This document shows, piece after piece, positions 34,513 through 46,051 of a stretch of 64,000 nt of DNA. Below the pieces are notes generated by a model, which had not been told where the DNA came from, made no database searches, and worked only from the letters and a program-made list of their open reading frames with translations. The DNA comes from Ehretia macrophylla (lineage: Eukaryota > Streptophyta > Magnoliopsida > Boraginales > Ehretiaceae), in contig CM075771.1 in the NCBI GenBank assembly GCA_037974665.1, forward strand, positions 15,969,425-16,033,424, read 5' to 3'. Within the stretch, counting starts at the first letter, position 1. The number at the start of each line of letters is the position of its first letter. The translations under genes and the position numbers were made by a program.

Positions 34513-34615
34513 GGGTGGGATCATACCAGCACTAATGCATCGGATCCCTTCAAAATTCCGAAGTTAAGCGTTCTTGGGCGAGAGTAGTACTAGGATGGGT
34601 GATCCCCAGGGAAGT
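34513..34615 (+). pseudogene. 5S: 5S rRNA gene, copy 46, 5' part (split by element 2)
   Basis: Bases 1-103 of a 5S gene, ending GGGAAGT, where element 2 begins at 34616. The remaining 3' end is at 45501-45521. Before insertion this was a near-consensus copy. The insertion disrupts the 3' strand of the terminal stem, so the transcript would lack the normal 5S end. Confidence 0.95.
34611..34615. repeat. Target site duplication, left (GAAGT), element 2
   Basis: GAAGT repeats exactly at 45501-45505. It lies inside the 5S coding sequence (gene positions 99-103). Confidence 0.92.
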
Positions 34616-37220
34616 TGTGATAACCCGAACCCGGCATGCATTTAATGACATTTAATTGCATTTAATTAAGTGGCATCTTAAATGTTAGCATTGAATTTCG
34701 TGTTTATTTTTAGTTAAACATTCATTTGTAGCATTATTTTCATATTTATTTTAGAAGTAATTAAATAATACTTGAGTTAATTATTTTAACGGAATATCAA
34801 CTACTTTCATATTTATGTTAATTGGTTTTATTTTTCTTGCACCATAATGCTCGATTTTCAATTAAATGAAAAGTAGCTCCGAGCTAGAGTAAATTTTTAA
34901 CTATGTTACTTTTCAAAAATTATATTTTCTTAAATTCTTTGAGATTTCATTGCTATTCTTTTATTGTCGCAAAATGCATAGCATATCGAGAGCGATAGTT
35001 AGGAATGATTTCTAGTCCACAGCAAATAGTGAAAACTAATATTTAGTGTTTTAAATTTTAGTGTTTTAGTTGTTATTAACTAGAATTAGAATTGTGTTGG
35101 TTGTTTTGGCCTTAAAATGCAAGAAATAAGCCTAATTGACCAACTTAAGTTAGTTTGACCAAAGCTTGACCAATTGACCAAGGCTTGTCATCATATTTAA
35201 GCTTATAATAGCATTAAAAAAAAAGAGAGCTGAAAACAAAGAAGGGCTGGCCGAAACTACAAGGAGAAGAAAAAAAAAAGATTTCAACATTCCAAACTTC
35301 AAATCTTCGCGAGGGCTTGCACGGGGTGGTTTCTGAGGCATCCAGCGTGGTTTTCCTAGCGTCTAGGAGCGTCTAAGGTGAGGGTTTCATCGTTATTTGC
35401 GCATTTGAAATAATTGTGTTTAAACTTTAATTTTTGGGTTTTAGCCGTAGATTGTTATTTAATTCGTTTTGATGCTTGAAGAATGTTCCCTAGCAATTGT
35501 AGAACATGTATTTATAGCTTTTTAATATTTTATGCGGTTGAATATCGAAATTGAAATTGAAATTGATAATTGAATAGTAAATTATGAATAGTAAACCCCC
35601 GTTTCGATGAAGTTGCTCCGTTATGCATTCCGTTGATGTGAAAAGATGCTAGATATGCTAGAATGCCTAAATGCATGATTTGTTTGGGTTGCGTAATGGA
35701 AAAACGGAGAAAAATGTCATGGTACAAGTTGGGGTCGTTTAGGTCGAGATTAGCGTTTTCTCGATTTGCGTGATGGCATTGTCTCGGGAGGCCATGGAAG
35801 CGCTTTTGGTGTGGTTATGGCATTGGTTGGGTGTTTGGTTAGGGTAACGGTAGTTCAAACGAGCAAAAGGGAAAAATCGGGGCTTTGCGTGAATTCTAGG
35901 GTTAAGTAGGGTTTCGGGGTCTTTAGACGTGCCTTATGGTGACCTAGGAGGATTAGTAAAGTCAGTTTTCAAAACTCGTGGCACGTTTGAAAGTAGTAGT
36001 GTTTTGAAAGTTGGGGTCATTTTGTGATTTTGTGTGTTTTAATAGTGTAATGCCTATAGAATGGTTAATATTGCTTGTTATGCTTGTTAAAGTTGATTAT
36101 CATTGAATTTGTATATCAATTGTTGATAATGCTTGTTAGTGTTGTTCTTGTTATTTTATTGATTGTAAATGCTTATTGTATCGCATGTTGTTACTAACCT
36201 ACACTTCAGTGCCTTGCTCGTTTATTGTTTGTATCTCGTATTGCATTGCATAAGTGTCTGGCGCGTGAGTGATGGGCCTCTCTGGGTAGCATCAGGTTGC
36301 CAGTGTTGGTTGCTCTAGCTCCGTGTCCTATTCCCTTTCTCGCTTGGGTTGCCGCCCAAGGATTTTTGGGTCGTAGAATTGACAGAGTATGTCCGGAGTA
36401 CTCTAAACGGAAGTTATAAGGTGGGTGAGCCAGCGCATCATCGTTAAAGTCATCGAAATCATGATCGGTACATTGCTCGTTTGAGTAAACCATAACCTTC
36501 AAAGTGTGGTATAGCTTTGAATGGTTGTGTTAATGCCTTTATTAAGTGTTTATTCTATTGATGGTCTATATTGAATGCTTACTTGTCAGTTATATTGCTT
36601 AACTGCCTTATTTGCATTGCACGACTTTCTTTCTCTCCACCTCGATATCTGTCTCGCCCTCATTGAGTATACGTGTTGAGTATACTCACTCCTCACTACC
36701 ACATTTCAGGAAATGCCTTGTTAGCTGGAAAGTTCGTGATTACGTGAAAGTTCATGCTTGAAGAGTTATCTTGCGTGCTACGTGGCTTGAGTTGTCAAAG
36801 ATGCAAATATGTATGTTCATGTGTTGTTTGTATTTAATGAAAAGAAAGAATGTAATTTAAGTTTTACCAGATTATTGAAGTGATTTGCAAAGCTAGTTTA
36901 GGTATTCAGTTAGTATAGTTTAACTTCAATGCATGTATGTAATTGTCTAAAAGAATGAGTTAGAATAGTCTGGGTACTTGAAAATGTATGTAAACTTGTT
37001 GTGTTTAATTGTTGGGAACCAAGGCTCGGATGGCCTTGAGGTATTTGTATGGTTGGACACGGTGTTGGTCCACTTATATACTATTACAGGTTTTACATTT
37101 TGCCTAGAAACAGGGGAGACTCCGTCCGTCTTTCCTTAAAATTTTGCCCGGGTTTGGAATTGGGTTGCGATTAGATTGATTGATAGAACTCCCGGTCTCG
37201 AGAGGGATCGGGGTGTTACA
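34616..37220 (+). repeat. Element 2 5' LTR (2605 bp)
   Basis: TGTGATAACCCGAAC to GGGGTGTTACA. AT-rich, with no conserved coding frame. 36332-36405 contains TTCCCTTTCTCGCTTGGG, TTGGGTCGTAGAATT and GTCCGGAGTAC, which recur in the element-1 LTRs. Confidence 0.92.
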
Positions 37221-37222
37221 GG

Positions 37223-37234
37223 TGGTATCAGAGC
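37223..37234 (+). other. Element 2 primer-binding site (tRNA-iMet type)
   Basis: TGGTATCAGAGC, a perfect complement to the initiator methionine tRNA 3' end, two bases after the LTR. Confidence 0.92.
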
Positions 37235-39056
37235 TTGTTTAGCTCATAAGCCGGGACAGGGTCCTCGGTCTGGTGGGTAGTGATTCTTGAATGTGTTCTT
37301 GTTAAGGATGTCTTGAAAGTGTATGCTTGTATGTGAGATTGTGTGTCTTGACTTGAAAGTATGCACCCATGTGATATAGTTATGTGTTATGTGTTAAATG
37401 TTTCTCAAGTAAAGTGAAGTGTCTAGTTGTGCATTGAATTGACCTATTGAATCGACCTCGTGAATCGAATCGACCTCGTGAATTGTTAATTGCTTGAATT
37501 ATTGCTTGTAATGTGTGTATTGGAATGTCCTGAATTGGTTGTGCCGTGATTTGAATTGATTATGTTGTGCTTGACTTGATTGTCGTGCTTGAGTGACTTA
37601 GTTGAATAAACTGTTTTGTAAACTTGCTTGCATAATAGTTTAAGGCATGTGTATAAATGTGATATTTTGGCATTCATACATGTCCCGTGGAAATGATAAG
37701 TAAGTCATCTTTCTCCCGTGAAGAAAGTGGTTCACAGCTGGCCTCTCAAGGTGTATGGATTGGTAGGAAATGAATGGCATTTAATTAGCCTTTATTTGGG
37801 AGTTGGTGTTTGTTTTTGGAGCTCAGTTGTTGGCATACTTCTAAGACTCTTCTTTGTGGTTGGCAATCATAAAAAGATAACTTTCTTTGGGGTTTCTGTA
37901 TGATGGCTCTTGGTAGCATTCTTGGGTTTCTTACTGGGTATTCTTTGGAGACTTTTGTTGGCACTTCTTGGTAGACTTGGCTATTGGGTTTTCAGTCGGA
38001 CTTACTGCATGGTATTATCTATGGTATATGTGTCTCGGTCTTTATTGGAGTGTTACCGACATTCCTTATTGGAAATTCTTCAATGGCATTCTCTAGGATT
38101 CTTAGTGGCCATTTATTTAGTATTACTTATTGGGCAATTCTTGGTACTTTCTTACTGGAGCATTGTCCGGGTATTTTCTTTGGCATCCCTCAGTTGGTTT
38201 GGTAATTGGAATTCCTATCAGACTTATTATCTCATATTGCTTACGGTATGCTGTGGAATACCTTGGGCTTTCTTGGTGGTAAGTTGTATAAAGTCCTCAC
38301 TTGGCAAAAGTGAAGAGGCCTCGGAGTTTGGTTTTGTATATTGTGCACCAGCTCGGTATTTTCCTTAGGGTTTTCGTCTATCTGGGAAACTATATTTGTT
38401 ATTCAACTTGATTGTCTTATTGGGCACATTATATTTTCTCTGCTATTCCCTTTGACATTCTTCTCAGCATTTGATAGCGATACTCGGAATCTAATTGGTT
38501 GTCCTATGGGGTTATTATTTGGAAGGCTTCTTTGGAACTTTTGAAGTATATTTGATTGGGTTTCTTAGTATTTTCTTCAGCACTCTTAACAGGGAATTCT
38601 TCTATGAAATTCATGACCAGTGGGGTACTTCTTTGGACCTCTATATGGAACCTTTGTTTGAGCCTTTATTTGGCTTCTTGCTTGGGTATTCTCGGGCGAT
38701 AATAGTTGAACTTCTACTAGAGATTCGTGTATGGGGTATTCATTCAGTATTCCTCTTATCATTAATATATGATGTGATTTTATCTACAGTATCTTTGCTT
38801 TAGTCTTTATTGGTATTATCTTGGCACTTTTGGCTGGAATTTTTTTCTTCTTCGGTATTCATGTCAACGGGATTTTTGTGCAATATCTACATTTGAGCCT
38901 TTATTCGACATTACTACTTGGAATTTCTTCTTAAACTTCCCTATTGGTTATCTTGATTAATATACTTGTTCAGCAGCTGATGAAGATTAGTCAGAGTTGG
39001 ATTTCAGTGGATGCAGAGTTCTATTGGAAGAAGAATTGCGAGGACACAATTGTTTT
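37235..39056 (+). other. Element 2 internal region, no recognisable protein
   Basis: About 1.8 kb. The first part is rich in TTGAATTG/CTTGAATT-like motifs. About 37710-38950 is T-rich and built of loosely repeated words such as TTCTTGG, TATTGGG and GGCATTCTT. Overlapping hydrophobic ORFs at 37910-38368 and 38495-38803 arise from this composition, and I see no gag, protease, RT or integrase motif. The end (near 39000) may be a residue of a former coding tail, but I cannot assign it. Confidence 0.7.
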
Positions 39057-39069
39057 AAGGGGGGAAGGA
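39057..39069 (+). other. Element 2 polypurine tract
   Basis: AAGGGGGGAAGGA immediately precedes the 3' LTR start TGTGATAACC. Confidence 0.88.
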
Positions 39070-40947
39070 TGTGATAACCCGAACCAGGCATGCATTTAAT
39101 GGCATTTAATTGCATTTAATTAAGTGTCATCTTAAATGTTAGCATTGAATTTTGTGTTTATTTTTAGTTAAACATTCATTTGTAGCATTATTTTCATATT
39201 TCTTTTAGAAGTAATTAAATAATACTTGAGTTAATTATTTTAACGGAATATCAACTACTTTCATATTTATGTTAATCGGTTTTATTTTTCTTGCACCTTA
39301 ATGCTCGGTTTTCAATTAAATGAAAAGTAGCTCCGAGCCGGAGTAAATTTTGAACTATGTTACTTTTCGAAAATTATATTTTCTTAAATTCTTTGAGATT
39401 TAATTGTTATTCTTTTATTGTCGCAAAGTGCATAGCATATCGAGAGCGATAGTTAGGAAATGATTTCTAGTCCACTGCAAATAGTGAAAACTAGTATTTA
39501 GTGTTTTAAATTTTAGTGTTTTAGTTGTTATTAACTAGAATTGGAATTGTGTTGGTTGTTTTAGCCTTAAAATGCAAGAAATAAGCCTAATTGACCAACT
39601 TAAGTTAGTTTGACCAAAGCTTGACCAATTGACCAAGGCTTGTCATCATATTTAAGCTTATAATAGCACAAAATAAAATAAAAAAAGAGCTGAAAACAGA
39701 GAAGGGCTGGCCGAAACTACAAGGAGAAGAAAAAAAAAGATTTCAACATTCCAAACTTCAAATCTTCGCGAGGGCTTGCACGGGGTGGTTTCCGAGGCAT
39801 CCAGCGTGGTTTTTCTAGCGTCTAGAAGCATCTAAGGTGAGGGTTTCATCGTTATTTGCGCATTTGAAATAATTGTGTTTAAACTTTAATTTTTGGGTTT
39901 TAGCCATAGATTGTTATTTAATTTGTTTTGATGCTTGAAGAATGTTCCATAGCAATTGTAGAACATGTATTTATAGCTTTTTAACAGTTTTTGCGGTTGA
40001 ATATCGAAATTGAAATTGAAATTGATAATTGAAATAGTAAATTATGAATAGTAAACCCCCGTTTCGATGAAGTTGCTCCATTATGTGTTCCGTTGATGTG
40101 AAAAGATGCTAGATATGCGAGAATGCCTAAATGCATGATTTGTTTGGGTTGTGTAATGGAAAAACGAAGAAAAATGCCTTGGTACAAGTTGGGGTCGTTT
40201 AGGTCGAGATTAGCGTTTCCTCGATTTGCGTGATGGCATTGTCTTAGGAGGCCATGGAAGCACTTTTGGTGCGGTTATGGCGTTGGTTGGGTGTTTGGTT
40301 AGGATAGCGGTAGTTCAAACGAGCAAAGGGAGAAATCGGGGCTTTGCGTGAATTCTAGGGTTAAGTAGGGTTTCGGGGTCTTTAGACGTGCCTTATAGTG
40401 ACCTAGGAGGTTTGGTAAAGTCGGTTTGCAAAACTCATGGCTCGTTTGAAAGTAGTATCGTTTTGAAAGTTGGGGTCATTTTGTGATTTTGTGTGTATTC
40501 ATAGTGTAATGCCTATAGAATGCTTAATATTGCTTGTTATGCTTGTTAAAGTTGATTATGACTGAATTTGTATATCAATTGTTGATAATGCTTGTTAGTG
40601 TTGTTCTTGTTATTTTATTGATTGTAAATGTTTATTGTATCGCATGTTGTTACTAACCTACACTTCAGTGCCTTACTCGATTATCGTTATATATCTCGTA
40701 TTGCATTGCATAAGTGTCAGGCGCGTGAGTGATGGGCCTCTCTAGGTAGCCTCGGGTTGCCAGTGTTGGTTGTTCTAGCTCCGTGTCCTATTCCCTTTCT
40801 CGCTTGGGTTGCCGCCCAGGGAGTTTTGGGTCGTAGAATTGACAGAGTATGTCCGGAGTACTCTAACGGAAGTTATAAGGTGGGTGAGCCGGCACGTCAT
40901 CGTTAAAGTCATCGAAATCGTGATCGGTACATTGCTCGTTTGAGTGA

Positions 40948-40952
40948 ACTAT
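40948..40952. repeat. Target site duplication, left (ACTAT), nested solo LTR
   Basis: ACTAT here against ACCAT at 44771-44775, one mismatch; the 5' LTR of element 2 has ACCAT at the equivalent site. Confidence 0.75.
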
Positions 40953-43900
40953 TGTCACACCCCAACCCGGCCTATGAAGGTTAGACTAGGGTGTGATCTA
41001 AACGTTCATATCATTTCACGTACTTAACCGTTCATGAAGATTTAACACTTAATGTTTTGGCCTAAACTCTAAAAATTTTCGGTAAACCGGCAGCATAACG
41101 GCTGTAATTGGGCTATTTGGTTTGACCTAATTCTCTAAACGCCTCAATTATTCCAATCATTAATCTAATTCCATTAAGGACTCCTATTTGGCACCAACCG
41201 ATTTGCCTACTAGTTTATCTTGAAAGTCTCGTTTGGTTAATAAGCCTAACATGATAACTATGTCCCGTTTATTTGTCAATTTCCTATCATGCAAGTACCT
41301 ATTATCCTTTAGTTTGCAAATGAGCACCTAAGTGAAATTAGATAGAATTAACTTAGTTGATTGTTCATCTAGTGGTTTGAATGCCTACGATAACTACCAA
41401 TTAAGAAAACGAAAGCAAACCACCAAATAAAAGTTCGTCCGGCTATAGGTAGTACAATCCCAGAATTAGACCCAAATTACAACGGGGTCATTTACATCAA
41501 TAAAATGAATAGTTTGCAATCAAACACAACATCCATATAGCAACCACTTTTAGGCAAAGCACAAAAGCACGTAGGGACAGACAATCACTCCAAGGAATCA
41601 TCGATAGGCACGTTGTCCTCGGGTACCTGTACCTGTTCTTCTTCACCTGTGATAAAAAAGAGGGTGAGTCCTTATGAACTCAGCGAGGGGGAACGAGAAA
41701 TACGTTTTGAAACTCATTTTCTGGTTCAATTTATGAATACTCTTTTTGAGAACATGTCACGTATTACAAATAATAAGGTACGCAAATATAAGAAACAAAT
41801 CGAGTAACGGATACAAAGTAAGGGAACAGAAATACCAGTTTTTCCTCCCCGAGGTTCTCTAGGAACCAAGCGAGAGTACTTATACACATATTAAAAAGGA
41901 TACGGTGAGCATTTGCTCTCAATATCAATTTCGATTCATTTGGTGCGGCCGACTTCAATAATCCACTTATCGCTACCAATTGGGTGTACTCCGGATGTAC
42001 CCCGAAACCTACGACCCAACTCTCAGGGTGGAATGCCAAGCGAGAGAGGGAATTGCACCATGGTAGTCACGGGAGCACCGGCAAGCCCTATGCCGCCCGG
42101 CGTTCGTGAAACGCTACCATGCCACAATGAAAGGTTGCAACCTTGTATACAATGCCCATTTATGTCATTTAACATTTCACATTAGGAGGTCAACAAAGTA
42201 GGTCGCCTCCGAGCAAGTATATGATCACATTTTGACATATTGGCATATAAGGCATTGTAAGAACAGATAATCATTTCATAGATCCATTTGAAAGCAATTA
42301 AACTTTAACGGGCAGCCAAGTAATCATGTTCAATTAAACCATTGAATATCTTTTAACAATTCACGTTAGGAGGACAACAAAGTAGGTTGCCTCCGAGCAA
42401 TTTCAAGATCACATGTTATCAAGTAATCAAACGAGGCACGATAAGACAAGTAATTTCACTTGAAAGGCATATAGAGCCATATGAACATTAAACGGGCAGC
42501 CATGTAACACATGCGAGTCAAGCCATATAACTCATTTCGAAGTCCACGTAATCAAGTGATAAGATTATTCAACATGCAATATCATTTACGTGGGTTCGGG
42601 TGCGAGAAAAGCTCATTTGTCAGCATGCGATGATCAAATTCACATTTGAAGTTATAAGACATTTACGGGCAGCCCACTAAGCATATAATTTCCACACAAC
42701 ATCCAAATGATCAATACTTAGCAAAACTACCTAGTCATTAGGGTTTCCATTTCGTGTATATTCATGCAATTTGAGCCTCAACCCAATTCAAAGTCAATCT
42801 CAAAATCATTCTCAAGTCATGCATCATTCAATTCAAACATCCTCAACTACTCAAAACAGTCCACACAACATCCCAACATCACATTTCCACACAATTAGTA
42901 CCACAAGAGAGGCTACAAAAATTTTCTAAGTCTAGTGAATAAGATGTCAAATTAAAGCTTAAGAATTTAACTAAAATCAGAAACAAACCTTGCATCAATT
43001 GGAGTTCGGGATCATTAGATATAGCTGAAACAGTGGAATAGCACAAAACTGTCCAGATGTGCACACTTTTCAGAATTTGACGTTTTTGAGGTCCTTAGGG
43101 TCACTTTTAGCCTTGGTCCATTTCTGACAAAATTGTCCAAAACTGAAAATTTTAGCATCACACTAATTTTCATACATTTTGGACATCATTAACTAAGTCA
43201 AATCTGGTTCGTTCTACAAAGTCAGTGTATCTGCCAAAACCTGCTTCATTTTTCCAGATTTCCAGATTTGGTCACATTTTAAGGATTTGCCATTTTGAGG
43301 ACCTTAGCGTCAAAATTAGCTTCTGCCTATTTCTGGGAAAAATGTTCAAACCTGTCCAAACTAGTCACCTACCAATTGTTTGAAGCATTTTCAACATCAT
43401 TTGCCTAGCTAAACTTACCTCGAACAGACTGGTCAGAGAGTTGTTAACAATTTCGACTTCACCTAGCATCATTTTCAAGCCAAGATCTTGCCATGCATAG
43501 TTGTTTAAGCTTATGAACGACCATATAGCTCAAGTACAGAAGCAAATACACATATTTATGAGCATGCATGTGAATTTTTGAAGAGTTTTCAAAAGGTTTT
43601 AACCCTCACCTTAGCAATCAACCCAAAAAATGCTCAAAAACCTTGTTGAAGCTCAAATCTCTTCTTCTTCTTGCTTAGCCGAGATTCCAACTAGCTTTTC
43701 TCTATTTTTCCTAGCTCAGTGATCAATCTCTTAGCACATGCATGAGGTTAGAACAAGAAGAAAATAAATGGAAGCTTAAAAACTCACCAAGGCCGAAAAT
43801 GGTGACTCAAAATGCTTGCATGTGTGTTTCTTGCGTCCTAGCTTGCTTGGGTGAGTTTCTTTGCTTGTGGTTTGTCTTGATGCACCATACGATGATGAAG

Positions 43901-44770
43901 ATGAGCTAAGAGGTGGAGAGAACTCAGCCAACACCGAAATGGAGTGAGGGAATGAGAGGGAGAGAGAGAAAATGTGAGGAAAGTGAGAGAAATGAGAGAA
44001 AAAAGAGGCTTTGTCAAAAGTGGATGCATATGTTGGCCTTGGGCATGCAAAAATTCAGATTTGTGTCATCTTTTGAATTGTTTTAACATGTGTGTAAGAT
44101 AATGTTGGGTATTTAGGGATTTTAGGTATAATAGAATATAGGATATGTTTAGAGGTTTGTGAGATTTTGTCTTGTAGTGAGTTTAAAATATAATATTTAG
44201 GTGTTAGTGGATTTTGTAGAGATTTGAATTAGGATTATAATAATACTTAGTGGTGTTTGTAGGATTATTTTATAGTCTAGTGCTTTGTGTATGATTCTTT
44301 ATTGATTAGCGTGCGGGCACGCTTTCTTAAGTCTAGGGCACGCACTACGAGGCACACACAAAAATCAATACAGGGCACGAATCACGAGGTAGACACGAAC
44401 TACGAGGTAAGCCACGGACTTCAAGACTAATGCACGCAATCCTAGGTGAATGCACGTAAACCAATGCAAGGCACGTAATTCAATGTAATGCACGCAAATC
44501 GAGGTATGACTCTTAAACCTAGGTTAAGGTACGCAGTTCAAGGTTAGGGCACAAAAAACAAGGTAACGCACGTACATCGAGGTCAGGGTACATATTTCTA
44601 GGTGCCGCACGTGAGTCAGGGATTAGGGCACACTAATCTAGGTCAAGGCACGTATGACGAGGTATGCACGAAAACCAAGACAGGACACGTCATCCAAGGT
44701 CGGTCATTTAATTTTAGGTCTAAGGCATGCAAATCGAGGTAGGACACGTTATTCAGGGTCGGGCCTCACA
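40953..44770 (-). mobile_element. Nested solo LTR of the element-1 family, reversed (3818 bp)
   Basis: On the minus strand it runs TGTGAGGCCCGACC to GGTGTGACA, the same termini as element 1, with the same internal landmarks in reverse (CGGCCGACTTC, CTTATACAC, CT tract at about 43950). No internal region or second LTR is present, so it is a recombination product. It is longer than its relatives because its 5' end holds extra short repeats (about 44360-44765). It is more diverged from the element-1 LTRs than they are from one another. Confidence 0.9.
44360..44765. repeat. Degenerate ~20-24-bp tandem repeat at the LTR 5' end
   Basis: Recurring GGCACG followed after several bases by CGAGGT or CTAGGT (for example GGGCACGAATCACGAGGT, GCACGCAAATCGAGGT, AAGGCACGTATGACGAGGT). 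The element-1 LTRs have a shorter run of the same word in the other orientation (ACCTAGATTTGCGTGCC, about 16830-17040). Confidence 0.7.
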
Positions 44771-44775
44771 ACCAT
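44771..44775. repeat. Target site duplication, right (ACCAT), nested solo LTR
   Basis: Pairs with 40948-40952, one mismatch. Confidence 0.75.
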
Positions 44776-45500
44776 AGCCTTCAAAGTGTGGTATAGCTTT
44801 GAATGGTTGTGTTAATGCTTTTATTAAGTGTTTATTGTATTGATGGTATATATTGAATGCTTACTTGTCAGTTATATTGGTTAATTGACTTATTTGCATT
44901 GCACGACTTTCTTTCTCTCTACCTCGATATTTGTCTCGCCCTCACTGAGTATACGTGTTGTGTATACTCACTCCTCACCACCATATTTCAGGAAATGCCA
45001 TGTTAGCTGGAAGTTCGTGATTATGTGAAAGTTCATGCTTGAAGAGTTATCTTGCGTGCTACGTGGCTTGAGTTGTCTAAGATGCAAAGATGTATGTTCA
45101 TGTGTTGTTTGTATTTAATGAAAAGAAAGAATGTAATTTAAGTTTTACTAGATTATTGAAGTGATTTGCAAAGCTAGTTTCGGTATTCAGTTAGTATAGT
45201 TTAACTTCTTTGCATGTATGTAATTGTCTAAAAGAAAGAGTTAGAATAGTCTGGGTACTTGGAAATGTATGTAAACTTGTTGTGTTTAATTGTTGGGAAC
45301 CAAGGCTCGGATGGCCTTGAGGTGTTGTATGGTTGGACATGGTGCGGGTCCATTTATATGTTGTTGCAGGTTTTGCATTTTGCCTAGAAACAGGAGAGAC
45401 TTCGTCCATCTTTTCCTAAAATTTTGCCCGGGTTTGGAATTGGGTTGCGATTAGATTGATTGATAGAACTCCCGGTCTCGAGAGGGATCGGGGTGTTACA

Positions 45501-45505
45501 GAAGT
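45501..45505. repeat. Target site duplication, right (GAAGT), element 2
   Basis: Exact repeat of 34611-34615 and also the resumption of the 5S gene. Confidence 0.92.
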
Positions 45506-45521
45506 CCTCGTGTTGCACCCC
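45501..45521 (+). pseudogene. 5S: 5S rRNA gene, copy 46, 3' end (split by element 2)
   Basis: GAAGTCCTCGTGTTGCACCCC with the usual C and T runs after it completes the gene begun at 34513. Its first five bases are the duplicated target. Confidence 0.95.
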
Positions 45522-45932
45522 CTTTTTGTTTGGTTTTTTTGCCACGTTCAGGCTTGCCAAGATGCTTTATCCACCACATCTCTATTATTGAGTCCTATGG
45601 CATATTGGGCAAGAAATATTCACTTCACATAGAGGCTGGGCCCATAAACCTAGGGCGTGGGGCCTGTGACCAGGTCACTGTCGCGCCGGTGCCCATGACT
45701 TTTGATCCGTAAGGAGTTATGCTGCACACAGCATACCGTTGGAAGGCTCTTTAAGAGTTCTACGATGGGGGAAGCAATCCTGCTCGATTGCGCCTGTTTT
45801 CAGAGCTCAAAATAGAACATTTTCATAAGTTTTGTGCCACTTTTCTGCTTTTTGAACTGTTTCTTCATCCCGGATCGTTCGTCGTGAGCCGCAAAAGGAT
45901 GACACATAAGTTCTTTGCGCCCACAACATGAC

Positions 45933-46051
45933 GGGTGCGATCATACCAGCACTAATGCACCGGATCCCATCAGAACTCCAAAGTTAAGCGTGCACAGATG
46001 AGAGTAGTACTAGGATGAGTGACCCCCTAGGAAGTCCTCGTGTTGCACCCC
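45933..46051 (+). rRNA. 5S: 5S rRNA gene, copy 47
   Basis: Full-length copy; box A and IE read CCAAAGTTAAGCGTGCACAGATGAG, and box C reads GGATGAGTGACCCCC. Confidence 0.95.

Larger units (their letters stand above)
27471..34615 (+). repeat. 5S rDNA tandem array, block B
   Basis: Continuation of block A beyond element 1: thirteen whole genes and the first 103 bp of a fourteenth. Spacing is about 530 bp except 28773-29218 (445 bp), where a deletion has fused two spacers. The spacers contain the same elements as block A and no other gene. Two stretches of this block are duplicates of one another. Confidence 0.97.
31628..34615 (+). repeat. Duplicated multi-unit 5S block, copy 2
   Basis: Longer partner of 28010-29858. 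It holds two extra genes (32925, 33456) and was later cut by element 2 at 34616. Confidence 0.75.
34616..45500 (+). mobile_element. Element 2: non-autonomous LTR retrotransposon with a nested solo LTR
   Basis: Bounded by GAAGT duplications. Two LTRs of about 2.6 kb start TGTGATAACCCGAACC and end GGGGTGTTACA. A perfect iMet primer site and a polypurine tract flank an internal region of only 1849 bp with no recognisable gag or pol domain. This architecture (long LTRs, non-coding interior) is that of a large non-autonomous derivative needing proteins from another element. Without the nested insertion (40953-44770 plus a 5-bp duplication) it is about 7.06 kb. LTR segments shared with element 1 suggest a related chromovirus partner. 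Confidence 0.9.
39070..45500 (+). repeat. Element 2 3' LTR, interrupted
   Basis: 39070-40952 and 44776-45500 together give about 2608 bp, matching the 5' LTR base for base in most places. The two parts are separated by a reversed solo LTR. The second part resumes at AGCCTTCAAAGTGTGG. Confidence 0.92.

Noticed and set aside
36206..36502. 98-residue minus-strand ORF in the element 2 LTR
   Set aside because: It covers the LTR segment shared with element 1; no start context, domain or conserved frame is seen.
37223..37234. Possible tRNA fragment
   Set aside because: It is the 12-base primer-binding site of an LTR element, with no tRNA body around it.
37910..38803. Hydrophobic ORFs of 152 and 102 residues that might be membrane proteins in element 2
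   Set aside because: They overlap in different frames, are dominated by L, F, W, Y and S from T-rich repeats, and show no family motif.
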